Part shown: positions 37,809-47,844 of the stretch, one piece after another
How positions within the stretch are numbered: position 1 is the first letter of the stretch
Layout of the letters: the number at the start of each line of letters is the position of its first letter
Assembly (NCBI GenBank): GCA_016801885.1
Contig: CM028889.1
Location: 11,967,001-12,031,000 of the forward strand
From: Toxotes chatareus
Lineage: Eukaryota > Chordata > Actinopteri > Toxotidae
Reading direction: 5' to 3'
DNA: 64,000 nt
Translations under genes and position numbers: made by a program
Notes under the pieces: model-generated
Seen by the model: the letters and a program-made list of their open reading frames with translations, nothing else
What the model was told of the DNA's origin: nothing
The model's database searches: none

Positions 37809-40800
37809 TTTACAAACACATAAAGCACAAAATACAGAGAAACAAGCACACTGACATCATTACAGCTCTTCACTGCTAATTAGGGCAGATCATTAGTCTT
37901 CAGAATACAATCCAGTCTTGATAGTAACCACAAGCGAGAGGAATACACAGCTGTGGGATTTCAAGAATGGTGAAACTAACAGACTGGCAGGGAGCGGGCT
38001 ATTTCTGCAACCAACATTCCTATCAGAGAGGGTTTAGACAAAAGGACTGAGTGAGAAGTGAGATTCTCAAGTTGAAATCATCATGCCAGAACAGGAAAAT
38101 ACAGATGAATGAGCAGACACAAACACAGACAGACAAACAAACAAATAGGCAGACTGTTGAAAGGCCATGACTGAGTGTGTGTGTGTGTGTGTGTGTGTGA
38201 GTGCGTATGTCCATGTACAAGTATGTGTGTCATTCCAGTCGGCCCATGCCAGTGTGGCTCTCATTATTCTGATTTGGCTGTGTCTCCTGTTGGCCTGTCT
38301 AGTGGGGATACGGCAGAAGGACTGTCTCTCTCTCACACTCAGCCCTTTATTATAAGGCTGGCTGGGCAGCACAGGGCCAGGCATAACTTCCATGTTCACT
38401 AGCAATCAGCTTACAGAATGAAAAGAAGGGAACAAAAAGCTCTGAGGGGGGAAAACGAGGCAAGGAGAGGGAAAGGAGGAGGGATGGATGGAACTACATG
38501 GCAACTGGGAGAATAAGATTTAGAAAAAAGAGATGGGAACAAGCAGAAGCAAAGGACACAGAAATAAGGTGTGGATGAAGAAGACCCATATAATGAGAGA
38601 GAAAAAAAGGAAACATAGGAGATGCATAAAGGAAATGAGAAATGTAGTCACCTGGCAGAGTGTGACATTTAACCCTGCCCTGACCCCTCTACGGACCCAG
38701 GCGAACTTGGCTGTCTCGTGCCGTCAAGTCAGTGATCTGCTTCTCAGATTACAGCTCTCTGCAGGGTCTCGCCTGAATCTGAGTATCGTTGTCTTTGATT
38801 GGCCCAACAAGCCCCAGGAGCTTCACTGAAGTGTTTGAGTGGCACAAACTAATTGGTTTTGTTTTCTTGTTCTCCCTAATGTGTATGTGTGAGCGTGTGT
38901 ATGTGTACAAACTGCCTGAAGTGCACATGCACGGAGAGGCTGTATGTATGGAGGGAAACACTACAAGGGATGCATGAACGCACACAATCAAACCACAAAC
39001 ACACAAAACTTTGCAGACAAGAGGAAAAACCGAAGCTGTCATTAGTTCATTAGGATTTGAGAGCAGCCCAGCTGACACATGTTTAAGGTAGTTTGATAAA
39101 TGCAATCTCTTCATTGGAAAAAAAGAAAAGGTAAAAGAAGATTGAGGAAAGGGAGGAGGTAAAACATCAAGAGACACAAGAGGGAGGATGCTAAATTTTC
39201 ATGCTGATGCTCTGTTGCCCAGCTTTAAACATTACAAAAAGATAAAAAAAAAAAAAACAATAGTTTTGGCATTAAAAAAAAGAGTCAATGTGAGCCTGGA
39301 GGGATGTAACACTACTGAACAATACACACACACACATACACACATATTCATTCACTTTTTTACTTGTGTGCACAAACACTCCTCTGCATTCATAGCCCCA
39401 CACACACACACACACACACACAAATCCAAGCCGTCTGGTGCAGATCAATTGTTTTCCTGTGGTGGAAGGTCTCAGCTGAGGCACCTTAAGAGAACAGAGC
39501 GCAGCGCATGACGCCGTCTCCCTCTCCTCTGGTTCTTTACCTTAAGGAGATCTATCTCTTTGATGCAATCTTGCCGAGCTTTGGCATCCATCAAGTCGAA
39601 TATCTATCAAGAGATCAAAAGGGGAGAGGGAGAGAGAGAGAGAGACAGAGAGAGAGAGAGGACAGAGAGGGTGTTATGACATATTCAAGAAATGGTAAGA
39701 TGGAGAGATGTAGAGAAAACAGGGGGGAAAAAATCACTTAACAGAAAACATGGTTGCTGTTATCTAGAGGGTGGCGTTGGAGTGACTACAGGTGTTTCAA
39801 ATCTGAGTAACACGCACATATCACTGTGTAAGGTGTGTGTGAGGTGTGTGTACGTGTATACATACTCAACCAGAACGGCATACCCTCCTAGCTTTGTGTA
39901 TGTGTGTGTAAGTCAGTGAATATTCTATGTGTGTGCATGTATCTGTGTATGTGCACATTCACCATGAAAACTACCGAGTCACACTAGGAGGCTTGATTAG
40001 CCTACACAGGAACGTACCAAAATAAATATAAATAAAAAATAAAAATAATTCACATGTAGGTTTAAGTGTATACACGTGGTAGTTCTGTGGTGGTGGTCCT
40101 CACTATCAGAGCGACTGAAAGCATTTAGCAATTTTTTAATTAAAAAAAAATTTCTTTGTGTTGGCCTAGTGACAGCATGTCTGAGGTGGACCATTCATGA
40201 GGACAAATGACAGATGATAAAAGGTTGAAAACACTCCCTGCACTTGGTATCCAAAGTGGCTAATTTTCCTATGTTAGATAGTTCCTTTACCTGAACTTTC
40301 TTCAGGGCCACTGATGTGTTGTCTAGGAGGTACCTCGCCCGGTACACCTCACTGAACTGCCCACGACCAATCTTCTTCTCAATCTGGAAGTTAGCCAGTG
40401 AATTATGGCCCATATCTGGCTGCAGTGGTTTCTGAAAGAAAAAAAAAAAAAAAAAACAAGTCTGAGTTCAAACAGCATATGCGTACGTACATTAGAAACA
40501 AAAAAATTAAAATAAATCAAATCAAATAATTTACAGACATTCTGCAGTAACCATGTATTTGAAAAAATTGAAGTGCAGCTATCTCCACATTACTGAAAGA
40601 GGAAAGGATGAGGGCTGAAGGATGTGGGTGAAACTGTGGTGAGGCCTAGCCTCTGTAGTTTGTTTTGCTGAGAGGCTGCTCTAGGCTTCTGATGATTTGA
40701 CTGGCATTAGGCTGATGTGTCACGCTGTGAAAGGTCTTGAGGAATGTGCACACATTTAACTGCAGCACCACATCACCTCGCTAAAAGCCCGCAGATGAAG

Positions 40801-43347
40801 GAAAATACTTATTTTCTGTTATTTACATAGCTAACCAAAAATGCCTAGAGGTTTGCAACTGCTAATGTTTTTCCTAATCAATTCAAAACTGCAAACTTAC
40901 ACGAAGCAAGTCAACATTTTACCTGGTCTAACTTTTGCTGATACCAGACATTAACTTTTGATAACTACAGTTAGGATTTTTTTTTTTTTAAATCTTACTT
41001 TCATATGTAGACTGACAAGTTACATTATCCTTACATCTGACAGGCAGGCTAATAATTACTCCTGGCTTCATGAGTGCTGCCCTGTGGCTCAAACAGCACA
41101 CTAACATCCCTGAAGGAATCAAGGAGCAGTAACTTCACAGGAAGTCTTCTTGCTTCCTAGTTCACTAAGTTAAAATCACTGACAGTCTGGCACTGGACCC
41201 CAGACTGCAAGATTCCTTGCCACAGGACTGGCTGAGGAGGCTGAGACACTGTCTACATTGTTTTTTAATTAATAATAATAATAAAAAAAAAAAAAACACT
41301 CAAAAATAAACTAGGATGAGCCCCTCGGATATGATGTGGGGGTGGGGGCACAGAGCATGGCTGCATGACCTTTACAGCCTTTTGGTAAACTTGTACAAGG
41401 CGTCGGCGGGAGCAAACAGAAGGTGACAGATATCAGAATGCCACATGTCACCAGCGCTTCTGCCAATGTAGCTGTGGGAGCAGCTCAGGGGCAAGAGACT
41501 TAGGACAGACAGAAGGAATACGAAAAGGGGGAGAAGGTCAAAATTGAATCTTCCAACCACTAAAACACACAGGAAGGGAGTGTCATCACACTTGTTCACT
41601 TTCTGTTGTTTAACAGTTTGACAGAGTTACCATGAGCAGACTGGAGGCTATACGGGATTCCCTCAGCTGTGTGCTCACTACAGAGGAAGACAATGAGATT
41701 TTAATTCAGTGAAAAAACTGAAAAAAACAATTAAACCCAAGCTAAATACAGAGAAGGGAAACAACTTACATATATTTAACCTGCGTGGTTAGTAGAGCTG
41801 TACCTAACAATTATTTTCACTACTCGTGGATCTCATTTATTTTCAATCAACTAAACCTTTTTTGCCAGCAAAATGCCTGAAAATTTTCTTCTCAAAAATT
41901 TCAAGAGCCCAAGGTGTCATCATCAAATTGCTCGTCATGTTGAGTCAACAGCCCAAAATCCAAAAATATTCAATTCAAAATGACATAAAACAGAGATAAG
42001 CAGCAGTTTCTTGCATGCGAGGTGTTGGAATAGCAGACATTAATTTTTGCTTGATAAACACTGATTCCTAATCAAAAGACTGCAAACAGGATTGTTCAAA
42101 TAAGCGTAAGTACGTAGCGCGGCCTGACACGCACCTCCCTAGAAATGTAACTACATGACGTGTTGCCACAGACCACAACAACTGTGACTGGTCAGCTTGG
42201 TAGGATTGCATTTCCTACACAATTCTGGCCACTCCTTCAACTTCACATTCTCCCTGAATCTGTTCAGTGGTCATACATTGTAAAAGAAACTGTTGTTCAG
42301 CATTTATTAGCTCCCAATCCAACATGATCCACTCGGTTTCAGACAGCACTGCTTCGAGTACACAAAGAAACTCACAGTGGCACAGAAACCTCACTGCCAG
42401 CTAGCATTTTGGCAGTGTAATTGCAGAACAACACAAACAAACCTGCACATAAGTATAAATGCCCACAACAGCATAGCTCATGATGTGTGTCTGTGTGTGC
42501 ATGTATGACTGAAAGAGAGAGTGTGAGGGTGTGCGTGGGATCATATTTGCTGAATGCCACTCTACAATTGAATTCAAGTAGACGCGCTTTCTTGGCATGA
42601 AACATAATTTTAACATTATTACACAATATTACTATTATCATAGGATTTTATTACTTATTTTTGTTTTGCTGTCATTTTTGTTAGTCATGATGGTTTGGCA
42701 ACATCTACTATGTATTTCTCTGTATAAACATAATTACTAACGGGTCAAACTGGCCCACAACACCACAGCTGTTTTTTTTTTTTTTTTTTAAATAGGCATT
42801 ACTGAAAAAAGAAAAAGGATCAAATTGTGTTTTATTGTATTTAGTATGCCATTGCTGAGGATGTAACGAAGCGTTGTTTTGATCAGCAAAAAATAAAAGG
42901 AAAGTTTCACACATCCAAACTTGAAAAAGGGTGAAATGTGACCCTGACACAACAGGATGGTTAACACTGTTGAGGTGTGTGTGTTTTTCAGCACACCATC
43001 ACCATCATTCTGAGCTGTCAGGGAGGCAGTCTGGCGGCGAGCATGACACGTGCTCCACAACCTACTGTTCAACATTACCGTAACTCTAAGAAACTGCTGT
43101 AGTGCTCTGGTAATTACTACCACTAAATACTTTAACAATACTAACATATTGTTCCAATATACAATAAATCAAACTTATATTAAAGAGGTAAACTTACACA
43201 AAGCTCTGCAAGGTGTTTCACACTTAAAGTCTGGTCACATTGTGCATTGGTTTTTGTCAATAATGATAGAGGAGTTTGTGCAATGATGCAGGATGGACAG
43301 TCTGAAGTGTATAAATGAGGGAAACAGAGAGAGAGAGAGAAAGAGAA

Positions 43348-43379
<32 letters not shown>

Positions 43380-46300
43380 GGGACAAGAGGGCATTGCTTT
43401 CATTCGCTGCGTGGTAGCTTGACAAATGTTAGCATGAGCCTCTAAAGCGCTGTGACAACCGCCTGCTGAGAGCACAGTCTTGCTAATGTGTCCTGGCATG
43501 CCAGCCCCGTAATCACACATTTACATATGCAATGACCTACATTTGCATGTCAGATCGCACACTGTCCGGCATGATTAACAGTGGGCACCTCCCCGTGTGG
43601 AGTCGCCCTGGGTGGCAGCAGAGGCCGTGCGAGGGCGGAAGAGAGGGCTGGAGGGAGGGCGGTTTTTTTGGCAGCCAAGGGGCCGGGCTGCCAGGCAGGA
43701 TTATGTCAGCCAGCGGCCCCGGCATTAGACACTTCATTAGAGCTAATCTGTTTAGCAGTGGGCAGTGTATGTAAACTTCACAGGCCATTTGCGGCACCTC
43801 TTCGCCCCCTGGCCTGGCCTTCAAAGGGCAGCCAGGCCACAGCTGACTGACAGGCCGTCTCATCTGCCGCACATGGGTGTCACACAATCAGGAGCTCCCA
43901 GCTGAAACACAAGGCCCTGACAAACACACACACATAAGGGAAGTCACAGAGGAATGACCCTGAATGACGCAGGGTCAGTGTCTGAACAAAATTGGGAGAG
44001 TTATAGTCTTGACTTGACTTGTTCACGTGAAATAAGATGGTTAAGCTAAAAGATGGGTTACCTACTGCACCTTTCAGAAGAACAGGCCTTGTGTTTCATT
44101 TTTATCTCAATGATTAAAGCACGTACAAAGATTCTTGCGCGTGATGTCCATGATTTTGAAAAAATAAATAAATGGACATGTTAGGTGAAACCACCCAAGT
44201 CGAAGCATTAAAATCAATTCTGCAATAGACCTGAAAACAAACATGAATGTTTACCTGAAATCACTTATTATTATGGATCACTTTATTTTACATTAGTCCA
44301 TTAAAACAATATAAAACATATGAAAAGGAACAAACAAGGAACTGAAATCCACCGACAATGGCCAATATTAAATCATTCAAACATGTAACAACATGGGGTC
44401 ACATGTCAGATGTCAGAAATGATCACTTACTCCAGGTCTATACTACAAATAAAGGCTGAGACAAATAAACAATTACTATTAGGACCATTGATTATTACTT
44501 TCTCTCTCTAAATTATGATCTTGGTATGATCTTGGTAATATCTTGGTAATCTCTGGTAATAGAGACTCATCTTTTTCCCGATTTACATTTCTGGGCTGTA
44601 CCATGTGGTGCGCTTTTCACTCACATCATTCTGGTTGGTGATGGAGACAAGCTGCAGGGGATGGAGATTAAGTGGCAGCCATGCAAGGCATTATGGGTAA
44701 CGTCTGTGAGGGACAGCACGTCTTGGGTATAAAGGTGACACACAACCGCCATGGGCAACTCACTAGCAGGGGGATTGAAAAGAGAGAGAGAGAGAGAGAG
44801 AAAAGCAGAGCGAGAGACAGAGAGAGCAGACAGACAGCTCATCGGAGGAAGTGTGATACGGGCTGCCCGATAATGACACCATTGCCAAACACAACTGACA
44901 AGACACATGGAGAGTGGAAGAGGGAATGCAGAAGACAGGGAGAGGGAAAGAGGGTGAGGCGGGGGGGGAGACAAGCAGCAGAGGGAAGAGGGTGTGATGT
45001 GACAGCCCAGCAGCGCCAACGGCTGCCACAGAAAGGCCAGCGGCGGCAGAGAGGTGCTGTCTCCCATGGAGAGAGACAGAGAGGGATGCAGAAACAGAGA
45101 GAAAAGGAGAAACTCAGGGCACGTCCACACTAAGCCGGCTAAATCTGAAAATACATCTCTCCATTTTGGCACACTGTCCACACTGAGCCAGCACCTGAAA
45201 GCCCAGCTTTTAAAAAAAAAAATTGTCTCCAGGTGGAATAACTCTGAACACTGTGGACACATATTTTGGTGTAGATGAAGGAAATTAGATATCCAATAGT
45301 GGAAAAATGAAATCAAATCAGGAGAGCACAAGATGGGAAATAACATGGTACACAGGTCCCAGACCAGATACTAACTGGGGACATTGTGGTTCATGACTGG
45401 TTCATGGTTGGTGCCACCTGGGCACCTGTGATGACTGATTTTAAATGTTAATAAATCCAGTCATCCAATGCAGACCGAAACAGAGTGAAGAAGAAGAGAT
45501 TTTGTCTTTTGTGTTGCTTTCTTAACACAACCTCAGAACTCTAGTTTGGACGCAAATTGTTTTCATGTGTGCAAAATTTGCCACACTACTGTGGATGTAG
45601 TCTCCAAGAGAGACAGGGAGGGATACAAGGAGAGGCAGAAACAGTAACTGGCAAGCAGGGGGGCTCACTCCCACCCTCACCAGTCACCAGCCCCCTTGAG
45701 CACAGCACCATGCAATATTCATCCTCAGCCAGTCAGCCAGCGAGCCAGCCAGGCAGTCAAACCGGCAGGATTCACCCCAAAGGTGCTTCTCGTTCTTCTC
45801 CTCTCAATCTGCTCCACAACCGCACTGCCTTGTCTCAGCGCTTACAGACAGATTCGTGTCTGTCAAACTCTGCAGTGACGATCAAAATCTGATCTGAGGG
45901 GGCCTCCTCGCCAACCCTCCCACTCACTCAAAGAGCAAATGCGCCATTAAAAATGCACATCTTACCAGCTCATCTCGTTTACCTAATGCATATGCATCAT
46001 ACCTCCGGGACCAAGAGAAATGATATTGCAAGTGATACAGAATATCCTTCATCACATATACAATTCAGATTTCTTCAGGGGAGGAGGCTGGTGGGTTTTT
46101 TCCCCTGTGCTTCCAAGCAGACTGAACCTTGGGAAAGTGTGAAACAGACAGAGGACTTGTTGAAAGACACCCATCTGGATGCTGGCTAGACAGCCATCTA
46201 CATATACTAACTGACTCTCTCTCTCTCTCTCTCTCTGTCTCCCACTAAATGTGAAATCACTTCAGACGTGCTCTGTGAAAGTGAAAAAACATAACGTCAC

Positions 46301-47705
46301 ATAGAAAGTTCACTGTGTTTCCAATAACCTAAGCCCAAAAAGTAGGTTTGGAATTAAGACTGATGTAAACTGCTAGAAATAGATTGAAAAACAGAGAGAG
46401 AAATCATTAAGCCTGAACAACAACACATAATCAACTGTTCGGAGATCAGCAGAAGTGTGTATGCGTGGAGGGTGGGGGGTATTGCCTAAGTCAAATTAAT
46501 CATTAGAGCTTTTATCTGACTTTCTTCTGTGTGCAACCCAATTATCCTTAATTTTGCAATTACAAATCTTAGAATAAATTAACCCCCTTGGCAATTCCAG
46601 TGTTAATGTTGCAGTGCCCTTGCATACGCAAGAAAAACAACAACTGAGAGTACAAGCCTATTTTTAGTGTTGTTTCTTTCAAAAAAAAAAAAAAAAAAAA
46701 TCTCTGGGGCATGTGGATGATCCTCTTTGTTTAAAGTCTATTCAATAGTTATGGAGGCAAAAACATCCTTCTGGAAAGAAATCAATGGGCCTGATGTTGT
46801 AGGGCGGTATTAAAATCCAAGAATGACCAGATCTGCACGGAGCAAACCTGAGTTGTATTGAACCAAGAGAGGCATGCGGGGAGGCCCAGCTCTGCCAGCC
46901 TCCAGAGCTCTGATCAATAGAAAGAATTCAACATTCATCCACTGCTGTCTATCTTACCCACAGACTACAGTGGTCTGAAGGATGTTTGCAATGAAAGGCA
47001 CGTCGTGATTGACGCGAGGAAAAAAAAAAGGGCAATAAAGAATATTTATAGTTCAAAATGTGAAGGAGGTGGGATGGTATGCTTGCAATGAATAGATGAA
47101 GGGATATATCATCATAAATTATTCAATACTTCCCCCTTGTCCATTTATCTACAGGGAAACAGTCTGTGATGCCACAATCCTGATTAACTTTAACAAAATC
47201 ACACACTATGTGGTTGGATAAAATTTGACTGAAAAAAAAAAATGACTGCAGTATAACGTACTGAAACAGAAACCCTTTTCTACAGGGGTAGTCCATAAGG
47301 ATAAAATCTTTTATCTCAGAGTTCATAATTTTACATAACAATCATGATAAAGTACATTTTCTAAAAATTATATTAAGAAAACGTTTATAGATAAACTGAG
47401 CTGAGTGAATCTTAAATATATGAAAAATAAAGACACTTGACTTAACTACATGAAGTGATGCAACAATCCTGTGAATCTAATATTGCCATATGGCAGTATA
47501 GAGATTTACATCAGTAACAAAGGTATGACAAAATGTCTGGCCACTTACAGTTTTCATTATCTCACTTTACATGTCATCCTACTTCACAACAGCAGTCGTT
47601 TGCAGTTTGGATTGTGTTCATGCGTGTGTCTCTGTGTGGGGTTACCTGGGGTTGGAACACTGGCACAGCTGCGTGCTGTCCTTGTGGCTGCGTGTCCATA
47701 TCCAT
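12915..47705 (-). CDS. nek7: nek7, serine/threonine-protein kinase Nek7
   Basis: Nine coding exons on the minus strand: 47646-47705, 40291-40431, 39541-39603, 35789-35899, 32546-32654, 30859-30966, 24106-24200, 15688-15801, 12915-13025. All are GT-AG and in phase, together 912 nt or 303 residues (human NEK7: 302). Kinase motifs: glycine loop GRGQFSEVY (42-50), catalytic Lys64 in VALKK, HRD 160-162, DLG 180-182 (the NEK6/7 form of DFG), activation-loop Ser196 in HSLVGTPYY, SPE 205-207. The C-terminal lobe (LYSLCKK, PSDHYSEE, NPDPEKRPD) favours NEK7 over its close relative NEK6. NEK7 is a small cytosolic kinase activated by NEK9. It acts in spindle assembly and cytokinesis, and in mammals it also binds NLRP3 to support inflammasome assembly. 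Tyr98 corresponds to the autoinhibitory Tyr97 of human NEK7; the next residue is His instead of Tyr. Confidence 0.97.
13026..15687 (-). other. nek7: nek7 intron 8
   Basis: 2.7 kb without exons. Holds a poly-G run near 13715-13727, TG-rich and CT-rich stretches (13.6-14.0 kb) and a fish interspersed repeat at about 14543-14850. Apparent reading frames here are low-complexity. Confidence 0.7.
14543..14850. repeat. Interspersed fish repeat, copy 1
   Basis: Begins with AATTAGT/TAATCAATTAACTGAT-type text and contains aaaaatgtcaaacgttttctggttcc and ttaatcaaaaaagcg. The same kind of text occurs at 41.8, 56.5 and 60.4 kb. I know this as a common teleost repeat whose ends read like 'gattaatcgattagtcgatca'. 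Confidence 0.6.
15688..15801 (-). CDS. nek7: nek7 coding exon 8 (C-lobe)
   Basis: Residues 230-267, MAALQSPFYGDKMNLYSL and CKKIEQCDYPPLPSDHYS, then EE. YSLCKK and SDHYSEE separate it from NEK6 (FSLCQK, GEHYSEK). Confidence 0.96.
19051..19109. repeat. (CA)n microsatellites, paired
   Basis: Two CA runs separated by about 20 nt. Confidence 0.9.
19360..19600. repeat. Fish repeat with CCCTAA-like core
   Basis: Contains ttacggggaccggtcactga, a short run of CCTAACC/CCTAAA units at about 19407-19436, and gtgaggacctgccaaaatgt. The order matches a common teleost intronic repeat, so the telomere-like core is part of that repeat. Confidence 0.6.
20370..20760. repeat. Interspersed fish repeat (second family)
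   Basis: Contains aacactttgggaaatatgct, gataccagtctatctgtc, gtttagcttagac, aaagttcactaattacaac and gtttgtttaatctgtacaa in that order. I recognise this order from a widespread teleost repeat. The open frame across part of it is not a gene. Confidence 0.6.
21841..21872. repeat. (CA)n microsatellite
   Basis: CA units with two G interruptions at the left end. Confidence 0.95.
24106..24200 (-). CDS. nek7: nek7 coding exon 7 (P+1 loop, alpha-F)
   Basis: Completes Val198, then GTPYYMSPERIHENGYNF and SDIWSLGCLLYE to residue 229. The P+1 loop, SPE motif and the alpha-F aspartate of SDIWSLG are all intact. Confidence 0.96.
25565..25600. repeat. (CA)n microsatellite
   Basis: Alternating CA with one G interruption at 25590. 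Confidence 0.95.
25939..25966. repeat. (TG)n microsatellite
   Basis: Fourteen perfect TG units. Confidence 0.95.
25980..26150. promoter_or_regulatory. Candidate non-coding regulatory element
   Basis: Non-repetitive block with TTATTAGTTGATTAA, ATGCTAATAG, CTAAATTAAGG and TTATTCATGCAAATAAATTG (octamer-like ATGCAAAT). Within nek7 intron 6. Confidence 0.3.
27174..27729 (+). mobile_element. Internally deleted Tc1-like transposon
   Basis: Terminal inverted repeats: AGACAGGTGACAAATGAA at the left and, reversed at the right, AGATAGGTGACAAATTAA. The left part (gcagatgcttacacacaggt) is shared with the relic at 51.6 kb. The right part still reads the end of a Tc1 transposase in broken frames: LQDDNVPVHLD, then LWPLQSPDLNAAEYLREILD, around the DDE family's QDN...SPDLNPIE block. 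The middle of the transposase is missing, so the copy cannot be autonomous. Confidence 0.75.
28110..28500. repeat. Long polypyrimidine (CT-rich) tract
   Basis: About 390 nt dominated by C and T on the plus strand, ending in a perfect (CT)n run at 28444-28468. Several long open frames across it are composition artefacts. Confidence 0.8.
30859..30966 (-). CDS. nek7: nek7 coding exon 6 (catalytic loop, DLG, activation loop)
   Basis: Completes Asp162 and encodes IKPANVF, KLGDLGLGRFFSSKTTAAHSL (residues 163-197), then the first base of Val198. Asn167 is the metal-binding residue, Asp180 the DLG aspartate. Ser196 is the NEK9-targeted activation site known from human NEK7 (Ser195). SSKTT is the NEK7 form; NEK6 has SSETT. 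Confidence 0.96.
30967..32545 (-). other. nek7: nek7 intron 5
   Basis: 1.6 kb. About 31.16-31.48 kb looks like an interspersed repeat common in fish; the remainder is unassigned. Confidence 0.65.
31160..31480. repeat. Probable interspersed repeat
   Basis: Contains atgatgtcattgtgaccttg, acctttgaccgtcgag, gatggacggacggccaac and ccgcctccagccgcagctgt, with a partly complementary start (ccgccttgaggttgtacg). It resembles a teleost repeat with this block order. Confidence 0.5.
32546..32654 (-). CDS. nek7: nek7 coding exon 5 (alpha-E, HRD)
   Basis: Residues 126-161 plus the first base of Asp162: HFKKQRRLIPERTVWKYF, then ALEHMHSRRVMHR. The catalytic HRD aspartate codon is split by the intron, G at the end of this exon and AT at the start of the next. 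Confidence 0.95.
32655..35788 (-). other. nek7: nek7 intron 4
   Basis: 3.1 kb. Contains a purine-rich stretch at 33.64-33.83 kb, a G-run near 34148 and a non-repetitive block at 34.63-34.80 kb with ATTA-type sites. No exon recognised. Confidence 0.65.
35789..35899 (-). CDS. nek7: nek7 coding exon 4 (N-lobe and hinge)
   Basis: Residues 89-125 with LNHPNVIKYHASFIEDNEL and IVLELADAGDLSRMIK. Holds the hinge (ELADAG) and Tyr98, the counterpart of human Tyr97, whose inward side chain keeps NEK7 inactive until NEK9 binds. Confidence 0.96.
36291..36314. repeat. (AC)n microsatellite
   Basis: Twelve perfect AC units. Confidence 0.95.
37219..37316. repeat. Near-perfect inverted repeat (98-nt hairpin)
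   Basis: Arms 37219-37260 and 37271-37316 with a 10-nt loop. By hand 40 of the 42 left-arm bases pair (one G-U), with two single mismatches and two 2-nt bulges in the right arm. Each arm holds a TGTAATTAC-type core. Not coding; see findings. Confidence 0.85.
37773..37807. repeat. (AC)n microsatellite
   Basis: About 17 perfect AC units, the longest such tract in the window. Confidence 0.95.
38175..38199. repeat. (GT)n microsatellite
   Basis: About 12 perfect GT units. Confidence 0.95.
39399..39422. repeat. (CA)n microsatellite
   Basis: About 12 CA units, close to nek7 coding exon 3. Confidence 0.95.
39541..39603 (-). CDS. nek7: nek7 coding exon 3 (alpha-C helix start)
   Basis: Residues 68-88, IFDLMDAKARQDCIKEIDLL plus K. 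It contains the alpha-C glutamate (KEID) that pairs with the catalytic lysine in active kinases. At 63 nt this is the smallest exon of the kinase domain. Confidence 0.95.
39604..40290 (-). other. nek7: nek7 intron 2
   Basis: 0.7 kb, beginning with a GA-rich repeat (39629-39671) close to the acceptor of exon 3; the remainder is AT-rich and unassigned. Confidence 0.65.
39629..39671. repeat. (GA)n simple repeat
   Basis: GA units with two C interruptions, immediately upstream (on the gene strand) of nek7 coding exon 3. Confidence 0.9.
40291..40431 (-). CDS. nek7: nek7 coding exon 2 (glycine loop, catalytic lysine)
   Basis: Residues 21-67. Contains IEKKIGRGQFSEVYRA and VALKKVQ. The strand-3 lysine is Lys64. 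The segment between these motifs (RYLLDNTS) differs from the human one, as expected for a loop. Confidence 0.95.
41790..42010. repeat. Interspersed fish repeat, copy 2
   Basis: Contains gtacctaacaattattttcac, gagcccaaggtgtcatcatc and ttgagtcaacagcccaaaatcc, with the family's order of blocks. Confidence 0.6.
43326..43380. repeat. (GA)n simple repeat
   Basis: GA units interrupted by AAA. Confidence 0.95.
43440..43900. promoter_or_regulatory. Candidate non-coding regulatory element
   Basis: Non-repetitive, GC-richer than its flanks, with an octamer ATTTGCAT at about 43542, ATTAGAGCTAAT-like and TAATCA sites, and no conserved frame. Suggested by composition and motif density only. Confidence 0.3.
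45117..45560. repeat. Probable decayed hAT-like repeat
   Basis: Contains acgtccacactaagccggc, ctgtccacactgagccagc and ttgtctccaggtggaataa, resembling a fish non-autonomous element with paired 'gtccacactgaa' segments. The right end is not clear. Confidence 0.4.
46480..46640. promoter_or_regulatory. Candidate non-coding regulatory element
   Basis: Dense homeodomain-type sites (TTAATCATTAGA, CCCAATTATCC, TTGCAATTACAAA) in non-repetitive DNA within nek7 intron 1. Suggested by motif density only. Confidence 0.3.
47646..47705 (-). CDS. nek7: nek7 coding exon 1 (N-terminal extension)
   Basis: Encodes 20 residues starting MDMDTQPQGQ and ending PVFQPQ, matching the human N-terminus (MDEQSQG...PQFQPQ). 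This is the short flexible extension before the kinase domain. The donor is Q|gtaacc at a codon border. Confidence 0.92.
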
Positions 47706-47733
47706 GGTGTTAGGAGCCTGATCCCTTACACCT
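47706..47733 (-). other. nek7: nek7 5' UTR portion of exon 2
   Basis: The minus strand reads ttcctcag just upstream of AGGTGTAAGG, a good splice acceptor, and then 28 nt of leader before ACACCATGG, a favourable start context. A non-coding first exon must lie further right, as in mammalian NEK7; I could not locate it. Confidence 0.6.
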
Positions 47734-47821
47734 CTGAGGAACAAACACACAAAACAGATCTTCTGGTTAGCGGGCTCAGCGTTCACCATTAGGCAAACAC
47801 TCAACAGTCATTTCCCAAATG

Positions 47822-47844
47822 AAAAAAAAAAAAAAAAAAAAAAA
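47822..47844. repeat. Poly-A run
   Basis: 23 consecutive A residues about 90 nt upstream of the nek7 5' UTR acceptor. Confidence 0.95.

Larger units (their letters stand above)
35900..39540 (-). other. nek7: nek7 intron 3
   Basis: 3.6 kb. Contains four CA/TG microsatellites (36.29, 37.77, 38.18 and 39.40 kb), purine-rich DNA at 36.44-36.70 kb and 38.43-38.64 kb, a 98-nt hairpin at 37.22-37.32 kb and a non-repetitive block at 38.65-38.88 kb. Confidence 0.65.
40432..47645 (-). other. nek7: nek7 intron 1 (between coding exons 1 and 2)
   Basis: 7.2 kb. Contains a fish repeat copy at about 41.79-42.01 kb, a GA repeat at 43.33 kb, a GC-rich non-repetitive block at 43.44-43.90 kb, a decayed hAT-like repeat near 45.12-45.56 kb and an AT-rich homeodomain-site block at 46.48-46.64 kb. 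Confidence 0.65.

Noticed and set aside
44621..45346. Open frame of 241 codons on the minus strand
   Set aside because: Low-complexity Ser/Leu/Pro-rich product of GA/CT-rich DNA, with no domain and no splice context.
47706..47804. N-terminally extended nek7 start at about 47802
   Set aside because: The upstream frame is open by chance across a splice acceptor; the ATG at 47705 fits the human N-terminus and has a good start context.
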